DNA of 64,000 nucleotides, taken from Agarophyton chilense (Eukaryota; Rhodophyta; Florideophyceae; Gracilariales; Gracilariaceae). Below the pieces are notes generated by a model, which ran no database searches, was not told the origin of the DNA, and saw only the letters and a list, made by a program, of their open reading frames with translations. The stretch spans positions 372,001-436,000 of the forward strand of contig JARGXX010000007.1 of assembly GCA_030374765.1 (NCBI GenBank). Direction: 5' to 3'. Of the stretch, positions 1-11,073 are shown piece after piece (within the stretch, counting starts at the first letter, position 1; every line of letters starts with the position of its first letter). The position numbers and the translations under genes were made by a program.

Positions 1-580
1 ATTCAAGTCTCTACAGTAAAACCGTAGTGGACGGATGGACGTGCAAGGATGGGGTTATAGGCATGATACATGTATGGGCCAGGGATTTTTTGCACTACTA
101 TAGTCTACACGTGTAGTTGACTGTCTAGAATAGACTTTAGCGATGGCTTCACCGCCATCGCTACCACCAAGTAAATGGAAGCTTGGGGCTTGGCTCTAGA
201 TTATGTCGCCTACACGAGTCTCCGTCTCTCAACGGGAGGAACCGCGACCAGTTTGGCTAATCTATCCCCTCGGGAAGCTCAGGTGTCACTGTACCATTGT
301 TATTGGTGTATTTATTTCTTTTGTTGGGCTTCCTGTGTTTAGGGTAGTACATCGCCAATGTATAGGGTTGCTTTTACCCGTCTTCGTTCCGATTATCCAG
401 AGTGGATACCTCTTTTATGGGTGTGTATGCGTGGTCGTGCGTCCTATTTCGCCCTACGTTTTCGCCCTACATTTCGCTGTTGTCTACGTAAAATCTTTGA
501 CCTTAGATCCCCCCTTGATATTTCTCCTTTCCTGGGTTCATCACCTTCGTAGGTATTGCCTGACCCACTGTGGTCTTACA
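1..580 (+). repeat. 3' part of an older Gypsy-type LTR, cut by the window edge
   Basis: No convincing gene lies here. The stretch repeats, in order, landmarks seen in the G1 and G2 LTRs: a CACGTG-containing upstream part, an 8-bp inverted repeat (GCGATGGC/GCCATCGC near 144-165), an AGTAAA soon after it, then CTTGGCTCT, a TATAGGGTT...CCCG stretch and a terminus GTCTTACA resembling the GTCCTACA ends of the other LTRs. Overall similarity is weak, so this is inferred to be an old relative. G1 is inserted exactly at its end, so the last five bases (TTACA) are also the G1 target duplication. A 126-codon open frame at 203-583 shows no family features and is not called. Confidence 0.45.
576..580. repeat. 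Target-site duplication of G1, left copy (TTACA)
   Basis: TTACA directly precedes the TG start of the left LTR. The same five bases follow the CA end of the right LTR at 11938-11942. A perfect 5-bp duplication fits integrase-mediated Ty3/Gypsy insertion. Confidence 0.9.
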
Positions 581-1446
581 TGAAGAGCAACGTCCTCTAG
601 GGAGGTTTTTGGGGACTTAAGTTTTTTTTCCGGAGCCTCCGGCGTGCAACCTCGTTATGAGTAGGAGTAATCCGTTTTCACGGCGATGGCCAGAACGCCG
701 GTGATGCACCGGCGGGGTCGGGTGCCATACACGTGGCCGCAGCGCCCGCGCGACACGTGGCCGCCAGATTGGCCCCTTTGTTAGACGGACATTTAGCTAT
801 TTAGGATAGACTTTATTTATTCTATTCTACGGTGACTACAGTACTTAGGCCGCCGGCCTCGCGGCCGCCGGTCCAGTAAAGTCTCCCCAACAAGGGTGAT
901 CTTGGTCTTCCAGATCTTGGCTCTGGGTCGAACCGCCTGCGCGGATATACAACTCCTTACGGAGGGATTTCCCGTGGTGCACGGCTTCCCAACCCCCTTG
1001 GACGTTCAAGCAGCCTTCGTGTGTTGGGTATCTATTCCCACTTTCGTGGTTCCGCCCGTGTATACGGTTTGCTACACCCAGCAGTGCCGGCTATTCCCGA
1101 GTCCTCTCTTGCGACTCGTGGTCAACCTCGCCCTCTTGCCTCCGTTCCCATTTTCCTTCCCTTTTCCTCCCCTTCATTGGGCAATTCCCGCTCTTGCGGC
1201 TCGCACTGACACCTGTCGTGCTTGCCACTCTCGTGGGTTTTGCCTCCTCAGAGGATACGCAAGCACCGCTTCGGCGGATATTCTCGGCTTCTTTCAGCCT
1301 CCCTGCGCCCGTCGCGACGGTTCGGCTCCGGCTTACACCCGGCATTGCGCGCCGATCCCTGGGAGGGCTCTACCGCGCCGATTACCTCGTGAGAGGAAGA
1401 TCCGGACGTCTTCGTAGGTTTTCCCCCTTGGGGGAATTGTCCTACA
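581..1446 (+). repeat. G1 5' LTR
   Basis: An 866-bp direct repeat of 11074-11937, starting TGAAGAGCAACG and ending GTCCTACA. The upstream third carries two CACGTGGCCGC boxes (near 730-765), then a T/A-rich TTTATTTATTC stretch and a GC-rich imperfect inverted repeat near 850-872. Promoter and polyadenylation signals are expected here but no exact start can be read. Confidence 0.95.
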
Positions 1447-1449
1447 AAT

Positions 1450-1469
1450 TGGTCTCCCGACTTAGAAGT
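1450..1469 (+). other. G1 primer-binding site (probable)
   Basis: TGGTCTCCCGACTTAGAAGT begins three bases after the LTR. The same 20 bases follow the G2 5' LTR after the same 3-bp gap, although the flanking sequence has diverged. A TGG start fits pairing with the CCA end of a tRNA. The tRNA could not be identified by eye. Confidence 0.75.
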
Positions 1470-1569
1470 CAAGACCGCTTGTGTCCTCTCTGAGGTTGTT
1501 TTCCGTTTAACGGGTTTTCTCCGGTCTCACCGGTTTGCTTTCTATTCTTCCGTCGAGACGGTGTGGCCA

Positions 1570-3680
1570 ATGCCAAGGAAACCGCCTAGCATGGAGCCTC
1601 CTGCAACTCGCAGCCGTTCCCGCCAAAGCGGTGATGTCAGGGGCACTGATGTTCCACAGGCTCTGGCTCCAACACCGGATTCCCGGGAGATACCGGTCAC
1701 CGGCACTGAAGACCCGCAGCCCGATTCCGGTTTAACGACCGTCGTAACGGTGGTTTCTCCGCCTCCGCGGTTGGTCGACCAAGCGCGGATTGTACGCTTG
1801 GAAGAGCAGCTCCGCTCCCTGCGGGCTGCTCACAATACCCTCTCGAGGGAGTTCACCTCTTTACGAGGAAGCCTCGCTAACCCCCCTCCAAGTGAGTTAG
1901 CCGAGGATATCCGCGTATTGCGATCGCACGTCAATACACTACTCGAGTGTTTTGGCGCGCCGTCTTCCTTCGTAGAAGGTATGGAGAATCGCTTCGAGCG
2001 ACTCCGAAGCCGACTTGAGTCGGTCGAGAGGACGTTAACCACGCCCGCAAACGCGGCTAGACCGGTTGTCTCTCATCGAGAGACCCAGTCGCGGAACCGG
2101 AAGAGCCGGAAGAACCGGGATTCTAACCGTAAGCACGGACACCCGTCCGACTCATCATTTGAGTCGGAAGGTAAACCGAGTGACTCGGAGAGTTCCGATT
2201 CGTCGGTGAGCGATGACCCACAGGATCGTTATGGGCGCTCTTCCCGCTCAAAGCGGTCCTCTGCCACCTACGGGCCCATCCGGTCGCGCCCCAAGGGTCG
2301 GCGACATCCGGGCCTTAAACCTTTGAATCCCACCAACCCTCTGTACAGGACACTCTTGTCCTACCGGTATTACCGGCTAGAAGATTCCTCTCTAGGTCGG
2401 ACACCGCGCGACACGGGTAAAGTGAAAGACTGCATCAAGCGGATGCAGCTTTCACTTCGTAACCAGTCGTTTACTGGGGATGATCCAATTCGGGTCTGGG
2501 ATTTCCTACACCGCTTTGTAGCAGAAGCCGATATACTCGGAATGAACGAAGGACAAGCCTACGTGGCGCTACCCTACTTTCTACGGGGTGTCGCTGAAGA
2601 TCAGTTTTTGTCGGTTCGGGGCTCGTCGCGAGCCTCCGAAGGAGGTGTGACCTGCTGGCCCGAGGCCGTGCAGTACCTCCTGCGTTCGTACGCAACCAAC
2701 TCCGCGATACAAGCGGTGATACTCGCTTTGCGAGACACTCGACAACGCTCCGGCGAGCTCGAGACCGACTACTCGGTACGCCTGAATAAGGCTTTCCACC
2801 GTTGTGGTAATGTATAACCCGCTGGAGAACGCTGTACGATGTTCATTGATGGCATAGATCCAGCCATCAAGACTCTTGTCGCCCGTTAGAGGGAACAAGA
2901 GCCGAAGATGACCTACCTTGAACTCGTACAGTTTGCCCGCGCAGAGGGAGATGCACTACGTGCACGCAATCCAGGAACCCGGTCGAAGGCCGCTAAAGTA
3001 TTGCTGCTTGAGTCGGACTCTTCTTCACCGTCATTTGCGACGGATGGCATCCCCAAACAGGGTTATGACAATATGAATGTCATCCATCACGATGGTTTAT
3101 CTATTCCGACAACGGAATTACCGTCTACAACTGATGGCTCGGTTGACTCAACTGCAAGGGACACGGAGAACGGGCAGGTCTTTTATCTTAATGACCGTCG
3201 CACTCCCGCCCCCGTATGCCGTACTCGAACGGAATGACACGAAGTCAGCGCACTGGATGGGTTGGAAACCGGGAACCCGGAAGACACACCGATGCTCGGA
3301 ATGCCGTACCGCGAAACGCGGGAGTGACGTTGGTGTGCCACTTGTGCTACGAGCGCGGGCACACCTCCCCGCAATGCCTTTTATCGCTACGCGATATGGC
3401 GCGAGTGGTGGATAATTACGAAGCCCTCTCCCCGCAGGAGAAGGGCTCCGTGCCACTCACGTCATATCTCCGCGCGAAGACGGACTTCCCCAACGCATTG
3501 GCTCACACTCCGAATTCTCGGTACAAACCGGCTCAGCCGGCACGCGCCGCACCAGCGCCAAACCACGCTGGTGGATCTCAACCCGCTCCTGCGGTAGCTA
3601 CCGTGCAACGGAATCATGCACTCGTTGCCGAGGAAGTCGGGCCTTCGCCCGACCAGGGCCCTGTACAGGGAAAAGAATAG
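1570..3680 (+). pseudogene. gag: G1 gag (capsid/nucleocapsid), broken
   Basis: Structural polyprotein of the element. The first ATG in the open frame is 1570 (the frame is open from 1561). The N-terminal third is Arg/Ser/Pro-rich with a predicted coiled stretch and a Ser/Glu/Asp tract. The central capsid-like part matches G2 gag closely. A CX2CX4HX4C zinc knuckle (CHLCYERGHTSPQC) lies near 3341-3382. Compared with G2, TAC has become TAA at 2815-2817, a second stop TAG lies at 2887-2889, and the frame changes around 3210-3237 before the knuckle. The frame ends at TAG 3678-3680, where a frameshift signal leads into pol. Confidence 0.9.
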
Positions 3681-3702
3681 AGGGAGTCTCCCCTTCGGGA
3701 GA
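3668..3702 (+). promoter_or_regulatory. Candidate -1 ribosomal frameshift signal, gag to pol
   Basis: In the gag frame the heptamer G GGA AAA (3668-3674) fits the X XXY YYZ rule and ends one codon before the TAG at 3678. Slipping one base back enters exactly the pol frame, which is open from there to 7003. About 12 nt downstream, TCTCCC and GGGAGA (from 3687) form a 6-bp stem with a 4-nt loop. G2 has a comparable arrangement at the same place. Inference from sequence; no function shown. Confidence 0.6.
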
Positions 3703-6700
3703 GGCGTCCTCAGAGTTGAGGCTGACGACGCCCGAGGCGCCGATGCCTCGCTCCCCGGTGAAAATCCTGACAAGGAAGGACATCGCAGACGCGGACTCTA
3801 AACACCTCGGTGTTTTGCGTCGACCGTGGATACGGATTAGAAATAACCGGATCCCGGATAGAGTCTTGGTAACGGCCAAGCGTAACTACAAGGTATACGC
3901 TGACCTTGGTCTGCACACGCAGTTTATGGTGAGATATCTTACTGTCCTGGATACAGGTGCTCGACCGAACTTTATTGTGGAATCGGTTTTACCCCCGCCA
4001 TTGCGGTCACTCATCCGTTCTGAAACGGTACCCGAAGTCTCAGACGCCAATAACAACCAGTTGAAAACGGGTGGTGTGATCGACCTGGTCGTCAGGCTAG
4101 GGCGGATGGTGGTTAAACTAACTTTTATTGTGTGCCGCTCGTTGGCCGCGCCAGTTATACTGGGATGTGACTACTACGACAGGTTTGTCAACGCCATCCG
4201 CCCACGCCTTAAGCAGGTGGAACTTGAGGACGGATCAACCGTCCCCATTGTTCGTCAACCGCTGAAGCGGGCATCGAGGAAACACGTTCCTCTACCTGCT
4301 GCGCAGGAACCCACACCGGCGAACCGGGATTCTACGAAGCTACGCGTTGCCTCGTCAGTCACCATACCCCCGGAGAGCCAGGTTATGGTTTCAGTCAATT
4401 CCCGTCAACACGGTCTTCGGGTTGTTCAGCTCTTGCCGTCGTTGTACGAGAAATTTCAGTTAACCGTTGCGAACGGAATCGTGCAAGTCACGCCGAATTC
4501 CCCTTTCAGGGTGTTGGTTGCCAGTCTGGGAAAGGCTCCCCAGACGCTGGCAAAGAACCAAGTCATTGGGTCTGTGACGCCGCACCCGCTCGCGATGCTC
4601 CCTACAAAGGTGACGGCTGCCGAAGTACTCGGAATAACTCCCTCTACAGAGGATGGTCTCCCGGTATCCGGTGCAGAAACCTCCGGGGAGGCACAGCAGT
4701 TGGCGCTCGATAAAACCGTCAAGACGGATGCACTTCCGACCTCGTCGGTTCCCACACCTGACACCAGGGCACAGCCTACCAGCTACGATAAGATAGACCC
4801 GATCAAGGCCCTCGAGGACCTGAACCTGAGTCATGTACCGGTCTCACACCGGGACCGCTTACGCGGAATGCTACGCGAGTTTACCACAATGTGGGACGGC
4901 TCACTGGGTGAGATCAATACAACCGAACATCGAATAGACTTGCTACCGGACGCACGTCCGGTTGCACAACCCCCTTACAGGGCGGGACCGAAAGCTCGGG
5001 AGGAGGAAGAATTTCAGGTGGACAAGATGCTCCGTGCTGGAGTCATCGAGCCCGCCCAATCTCCTTGGGCTTCACCGGTGGTGCTGGCCCTCAAGGCTGA
5101 CGGCACGTGGCGGTTTTGCGTTGACTACCGCCGCCTCAATGCCGTCACCGTGAGGGACACCTACCCGATTCCGCGCATGGACGAGTGTATAGACTCGCTC
5201 GGGGAAGTTACCGTGTGTACGGCTCTGGATGCTAACTGGGGCTACTGGCAAGTCCCAGTCCGGGAAGAGGACCGAGACAAAACCGCGTTTGTTTGCCACT
5301 TGGGGTCCTACCGCTTCAAGCGGATGCCGTTTGGTTTAACCAATGCACCGGCCACCTTTCAAAGGGCAATAGACATACTGATGTCGAGTTTCAAGTGGCG
5401 CACGTGCCTTGTCTACTTGGACGACATCATTGTCTTTTCCAGAAACCTGGACGATCACCTGACCCACGTGCGGGACGTGATGACCGTACTGCGAGACGCA
5501 GGAATAACCCTCAAGTTGAGGAAGTGCGAGTTCTTCACCGACACGGTAAAGTATCTCGGGCACGTCATCCGTCCAGGACGGTTAATGATCGAACAAGTTC
5601 GTATCAAGTCCCTCTGCGAGGCGAAGGAGCCCCGTACTCAAACGGAGCTCCGATCCTTTTTAGGTCTGGTCAACGTCTATCGACGGTTTATACCGAGTTT
5701 CTCGGATATCGCCACTCCGCTAAACGCGCTACTGCGGAAGGGCCAGCCACTGAAGCTTGCGCCATTTACCACCGATCAGTCGGAATCTTTTCGCTCCTTG
5801 ATTAAGGCAGTTACGACAGCCCCCATCCTATTCTTGCCCAAACCTGGGCTTCCCTACTCCATCGCCACCGACGCCAGCGACCACCAGGTGGGCTGCGCAC
5901 TGTTCCAAACCACCCCCGAGGGGGAACGCAAACCAATTGGCTATTGGTCCCGCACGCTGAACGTCCATGAGCGCAACTACTGGGTCTCCGAGAAGGAGTG
6001 CCTCGCAGTGGTCTGGGCGCTATCCACTCTGCGCCCATACCTCATGGGCGTTCATTTCACCGTGTACACGGACCATGCCTCGTTGAGGTGGCTGCTGAAC
6101 ATCGCAGATCCTTCTGGCCGCTCAATGCGGTGGCGCCTCCGCTTAGCGGAATTCGACTTCGAGGTCGTCTACAAAAAGGGTGTCCAGAACACCCAAGCAG
6201 ACGCCCTCTCTCGATTACCTACGACAGGTGAAGCACTTGCCGACCCGGAGGTCGACGAGATCCCGTGCTTTATCTTGGAAGGGGAAACACCGACGGAGTC
6301 GGATTGGCCCGAAACCGGGGAAGAGACCATAGAAATGGATGAGCTACTCGCAGCGCGCGAGAATAAAACACCCGTACCCAGGACCTTTGTACCAATCTCC
6401 ACCGAGGAGATGATCCAAAAACAGTTCGGCGACCCGTTCTGCACGCGCATACGGGCCCGCCTAAACGGTGGAGAGGACCTCCCGTTCGAGGTAAACGACT
6501 TCGGTTACCTCGTCTGGACGATGGACCACCGATCCCAGATCGTGGTCCCCCACACCCTGCAAACCAAGGTGCTCCACCTCTCACACTACCCGACCCTCGG
6601 GGGACACTCCAGTGGGAGAAAACTTTATCTAACCCTGCGAAGGGACTTTTATTGGCCCGCTATGGCGGTTGATTGCTACGCTACGGTGCAGTTCTGCACC

Positions 6701-8899
6701 CAATGCGCAAAGAACCGGGTGAAACTCCGGAAGCACTCCAAACGGATGAAGCTTTTCCCCGCAAGGGCGCCCCTCGAGTTTGTCGCAATCGACATTCTCA
6801 GGCCTCTACTCAAGACGCGCAAGGGAAACAAGTTCCTCTTGGTTATCACTGACCGCTTTTCGAAGCTGGTGCGCACCGTACCTTTACGGAAGATCACCGC
6901 TTTCACGGTTGCGAACGCCTTCGTTACGCACTGGGCGTTCGTTTATGGCCCTCCAATAGAGGTTCTATCCGATAACGGTAAGCAGTTCGCCTCTAAGTTC
7001 TTTTAGGACGTCCGCCGCATCCTCGACGTCAAGAACCTGTTTACTACCACCTACCACCCGCAAACAAACGGGCTGGTGGAACGCTTCAACCGCACCCTAT
7101 TCGCGTCGCTACGCTCCTACGTATCCGATCACCCAATGACGTGGGACATTTATTCTGATGCTATCACCTACGCCTACAACACGCAGGTTCACCGGACAAC
7201 CGGTCTGACTCCCTCCGAGCTTGTGCTCTCCAGGACACCCCCGCCAGTGGCGGTCGAACCCCAACACAGGGTCAACTCTTTCCCATCCGTGGGTCAATAC
7301 CGCGTCAAGTGGAAGAACTGGTTTACCAAGCTCGTACAGGTCGCCCGGAAGTCCATGGAACGTGCCCAGGCCATCTACAAGCGGGATTTTGATAACCGCT
7401 TACGCGGACCACTACCGGCACCGCCCAAGCCGGGAACCTACGTGTTCGTTCGCCGGGAGTACTGCAACCCCCGGACCGACAAGCGTCACAAGCTCTCGCC
7501 TGTCGCTGAAGGTCCGTTCCGGGTCGTGTCCTCCCTCCCCGGCACCGTTGTGGTGGACAAGAACGGCGACCACGAACGTCTTCCACAAGACTGCATCGTA
7601 GCCGCCCCACCGCCGCAGGCGGAAAACACATCAGCCCCCGTCGAAACGGCCTCGGATACCACGGGTACAACGGTGGCACCACGCCCCGCCGTGGTACCGC
7701 ACCCCTCACGGGGTCTCTCCGATATACCGACTTTATCGGAACCACCGGCAAGGCCGGAAACACCTGGCCCCCGCGGCCAGCTACCCTTACGGGCGCTGCG
7801 CAGCGGTATTTATACCCGCCATGCGGTTAGCCCACCATCACCCGTCGCTCCGTCTAGGGAGGGGGAGGGGACCCGCTCAATCGCGGAAGCATCGCCGTCG
7901 CAACGGAAGTTTAACCGGACACCCCGGGCAAGGCCCCCGAGCGGGCAACCGGCATCGTCGCCAAACGCTAATCCGCTCACGCGGGACGCGGCGGTCAACC
8001 CGACCGCCACGCAACCCCGCAAGGGGGACCAAGGCGCTCGAAGACCTGAAGCCGGGAAACGAGACCCTACAGACGCTCCGCATCGCGTGAAAGCAACTGA
8101 GGGCTCTGCGCGAGCAGGTCTAGCGAGCCACTCCGTTGAGAACGGTACGAACCCCATAGGGGAAAAAGGGCGCGATGACAAGTCGAAAACCGCCTCCCTT
8201 GCCGAACAATCGGAGCCAACCGTCCGCGACGGTCCGACCACCCGTCCTCAAGGTCCCGTGACCCGGGCGGGAGATCGGACCAATGGGCACCCGGCATCCC
8301 GGTCATTGGCTGACAGCCATCCCGCGGAGGCGGATCGCCGGGACGGTGAACCACTCACCGCCCACGGCGCACCGCACGGCGGAAACTGCCCACCAATGGG
8401 AACGCCGCATGCCGCAAATCAAGCGGAGGCCTCCGGCGAACCGTCACCAAGACGGAAGGACCCCCGCAAACTCGCGGTAAGAGCGGACTTCAGGGAAGCC
8501 CCTACCGCCCAGCGGAAACACAGCCCGGCCGCGCCGACAACGTCCGTGAAGCGGTACGGCAGCCCCGGCAACCCGGCAACAACCGCAGAGCGGAATGACA
8601 AACTGGGTGACCCGGAACACGCGACGACGAGCCCAGCACCACGCGGCGCTGAGGCTCGGGTCACCACCACCCGGCAAGGCCGGCAAGTTTACGTGCAGGA
8701 GTACGTCCTCGACCGAATCGTCGGACATAGCTACGATGAGCACGGAGTGCTCCAGTACCGGACCCACTGGTACGGATACGGGCCGGAGTGGGACACCTCG
8801 GAGCCCATCGAGCACTTCCCGCGCTCCGTGGTAATGCGATACCACCGTCTTGCGGGGACCGCACTCCCAGCCACGCTGGCAAACGCCCAAGAGGGATAA
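3668..8899 (+). pseudogene. pol: G1 pol: protease, RT, RNase H, integrase, chromodomain; one stop
   Basis: Replication polyprotein. Seen in order: retropepsin LDTGA with catalytic Asp-Thr-Gly at 3950-3958; RT from about 4928 with YLDD at 5413-5424; RNase H with TDASD near 5868 and TDHASLRWL near 6068; integrase zinc site (HLSHYPTLGGH to CTQC, 6575-6705); integrase catalytic Asp 6791, Asp 6971 and Glu 7079, giving a D-35-E spacing; a long Pro/Arg-rich linker; and a chromodomain at about 8700-8850 (YRTHWYGYGPEWDTSEPIE). A single TAG at 7004-7006 sits between the second Asp and the Glu, where G2 has GAG. The chromodomain places it among chromoviruses, which use it to target chromatin. No methionine is needed because entry is by frameshift. 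Confidence 0.95.
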
Positions 8900-9463
8900 A
8901 CCGTGAACACAGAATGGAATGGCTGATGGCGCCACGCGCCATCTCCGTCCATGCCCCAACGCGGGGAAGGAAGCAACCGCTCACGCTATCCCAACGTCGT
9001 TGATGGTCGTGCCAGTTACCTGGTCCGCGCGCGAAGCGCCCACCGGTAAACACGGAACTCCCAGCTAGGCTGGTTCCCTGCAACGCCGGAACCCCGGTAG
9101 AAGGCCGATACCCCGGAAAGAAAGAAGCGGACTTGGGAAAGGGCGTCGGAAAGGCGACCCTCTTCTTTTTATTTCTCACTACTGGCAAGGGCGCCCTAGT
9201 GGCGCCGCCCTACATTCTACCGGAAGCTCCGGTCATTCCTCCGCACGAGGTGGATCCCCGCTCAGGCGGTTGGCTAAGGCATCCCGCATGGCGGCCACAT
9301 CACCCGAGATCTCGAAAGGGCGAAGCCCCACCTCCCGAAGGAAGCGCGCGATGACCTCGCCCCGCTCTGCGCCAGCGGCAGTTGTGGGCGGGCCCGCCAC
9401 CGATGGAGTCGGATAAGAATCCGTTCGCACTGCATCAGTAGCCCCGGATGGAGCCGCACTACC
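8900..9463. other. G1 spacer between the convergent pol and antisense genes
   Basis: No gene seen. It contains a perfect inverted repeat GGCGCC-CTAGT-GGCGCC (near 9190-9206) preceded by a T-rich run, between two converging transcription units. A role in ending transcripts is only a guess. Confidence 0.5.
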
Positions 9464-11026
9464 TTATTCAACGGACTCCTTACTGGCCTCGCCGGACTCG
9501 TCATCCTCCATCGGAGCATAACCCGGATCCTCCGGTTCGTTGTCGACCATCGGGTCACCATCCGCATAGCCGCGGTAATAGTCGCTCGAGTCGACATACC
9601 CTCGCGGGTGGTCGGCCGGGACTTCACGTGGCGCATGCCGGTTGGCTTCCGCTTCCTCGCGGCTGATCTCGTGGTACTCCCAGGGGTCGAAGTAGATGAA
9701 ATCTCCCGCTAGCGCGGTATTCCTCCCGAAGCCGGGGCCAGACCCGCGCTGCGGTTGAATGCGTTGGGAGTTCTCCAGCGGGACTTCATCCCACTGGACC
9801 CCCTCCACAAAGTCGAGGAGGCCCAGCATCTCTTCTTCGTTCGCCTCGCCCCCGAGGGGGATGCGCATGTCCAAACGGCGGATCGCAGCCCGCACACGCG
9901 GTGGCACGTACCACAATCGGTATTGGTCGTACGCCTCAGCGAGGATAAAAGCCGCAGTGCGGACGGCCCATTCGCTTACCACGACAGACCACCACCCCGA
10001 CTGGGGATCGTTCAAGAACGACGACCCTACATAAGTGAAGACTGGGGGCAGCTCAATGAAGCAACCCCAGCACGCCTCCAAGGAGGACCACCAGTCTGGG
10101 AGACTGACGTACCGACCACGTCGGTGAGCAGGCGCGATGCGCTCAATCTCCGTGTTCTGGTACGGTACGAAATACCCTGTCCGGGCCCGCCAACGCCGCT
10201 CATCGCGGATGAAGTTCTGAAGGAAGTTCGAGCGCGACTGCCGCGGTTGGTAGCGGAACTCTGCCCGAAGAATCGGTCGTACCCAGCAAAGGGGTTCTTG
10301 CCGAGCGATCGGTGTGCCCCTCCAAGCGAGGGTTTCCAATCCGTAAAGACGGCCACAGTACGACATTTCCCCGCGAGTGCGGTAAAGGTGGACGTCGAAT
10401 TCGACCTCTGGCGGTATCGGGAACTCGAAAGGCGCCCGATGGTACCTGAGATAAGCGATCCGCACAAGCGCGGCCTGAGCCTCCGCAGAGGTTTCACCGC
10501 GTCGTCGGAGTATGTGGTGTACCGGGATGGCGATACGATTACGCCAATCCCAGGACATGGTCACCACGCCGGGCAGGTCGCCCGAGAGCATCTCCGAATT
10601 ATCGGTGTAGGAGTGGATCAAATCCTCGTCGTGGACAGCCAATGGGTGAAACCAAGGCGCATACCGCAACATCGCGGAGCCATGCCGAGTTCTCGGATTT
10701 GCGCCCACAAGGGCGTCGTAGGTCGGCCACTGCGGTGGGTCCGCCTGTCCGCGAAAGCGGGCGCCAATACGGCGGTCTTCGTACGCGAGGTTGACGGCCG
10801 CAGTTCGGCTGGTAACATCCCCAGGGTGGGGCACGGACCGGAAGCCGGTGGAACCGCCAAGGGCGGGAGTCGCGGATGTGTTATGACGGTCGGGGTTGGA
10901 CATGGTGCGTGTTGGTGTGCTGTGGTTGGAATCGGATGCGAAGAGCTTGCGTGGGGTCCTTGGTGAAGGTGTGTTGGTTTCCGGAGACCCGGTGTCAGAC
11001 GCGCTCTTATCACGTCGAGCTGCCAT
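9464..11026 (-). CDS. Antisense accessory protein of chromovirus G1 (unknown family)
   Basis: A 520-codon open frame on the strand opposite gag-pol. The first ATG inside the element is at 11026, 47 bp from the 3' LTR. The frame stays open back to 11200 in the LTR. An internal ATG at 10903 (MSN) aligns with the start of the G3 homologue. I do not recognise the family. The N-terminus is Ser/Thr/Pro-rich. The middle is rich in Trp, Tyr and Arg with blocks shared by G2 and G3: YAPWFHPLAVHD, RTGYFVPYQNTEI, YVSLPDWW, AYDQYRLWYVPP and GDFIYFDPWE. The last 40 residues are acidic. No signal peptide, membrane span, zinc site or obvious catalytic motif is seen, so an envelope role is not supported. It is the only intact gene in G1. 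It could be expressed from an antisense promoter in the 3' LTR. Confidence 0.85.
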   Translation of the reverse strand: MAARRDKSASDTGSPETNTPSPRTPRKLFASDSNHSTPTRTMSNPDRHNTSATPALGGSTGFRSVPHPGDVTSRTAAVNLAYEDRRIGARFRGQADPPQWPTYDALVGANPRTRHGSAMLRYAPWFHPLAVHDEDLIHSYTDNSEMLSGDLPGVVTMSWDWRNRIAIPVHHILRRRGETSAEAQAALVRIAYLRYHRAPFEFPIPPEVEFDVHLYRTRGEMSYCGRLYGLETLAWRGTPIARQEPLCWVRPILRAEFRYQPRQSRSNFLQNFIRDERRWRARTGYFVPYQNTEIERIAPAHRRGRYVSLPDWWSSLEACWGCFIELPPVFTYVGSSFLNDPQSGWWSVVVSEWAVRTAAFILAEAYDQYRLWYVPPRVRAAIRRLDMRIPLGGEANEEEMLGLLDFVEGVQWDEVPLENSQRIQPQRGSGPGFGRNTALAGDFIYFDPWEYHEISREEAEANRHAPREVPADHPRGYVDSSDYYRGYADGDPMVDNEPEDPGYAPMEDDESGEASKESVE

Positions 11027-11060
11027 GCCGACTTCCTCTTCGAGATGTTCGCCCTGTCTT

Positions 11061-11073
11061 AAGGGGGGGGATA
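11061..11073 (+). other. G1 polypurine tract
   Basis: AAGGGGGGGGATA lies directly before the TG start of the 3' LTR, as expected for the plus-strand DNA primer. G2 has AAGAAGGGGGATA at the same place. Confidence 0.85.

Noticed and set aside
203-583. A 126-codon ORF at the left edge
   Set aside because: Low-complexity hydrophobic product with no motif, inside LTR-like sequence.
9755-10966. A 403-codon forward ORF opposite the G1 accessory gene
   Set aside because: It has no homologue in G2 or G3, while the reverse-strand frame is conserved in all three. It is a shadow frame.
9464-11026. Envelope-type function for the accessory protein
   Set aside because: Antisense orientation and absence of a signal peptide or membrane-spanning segment.
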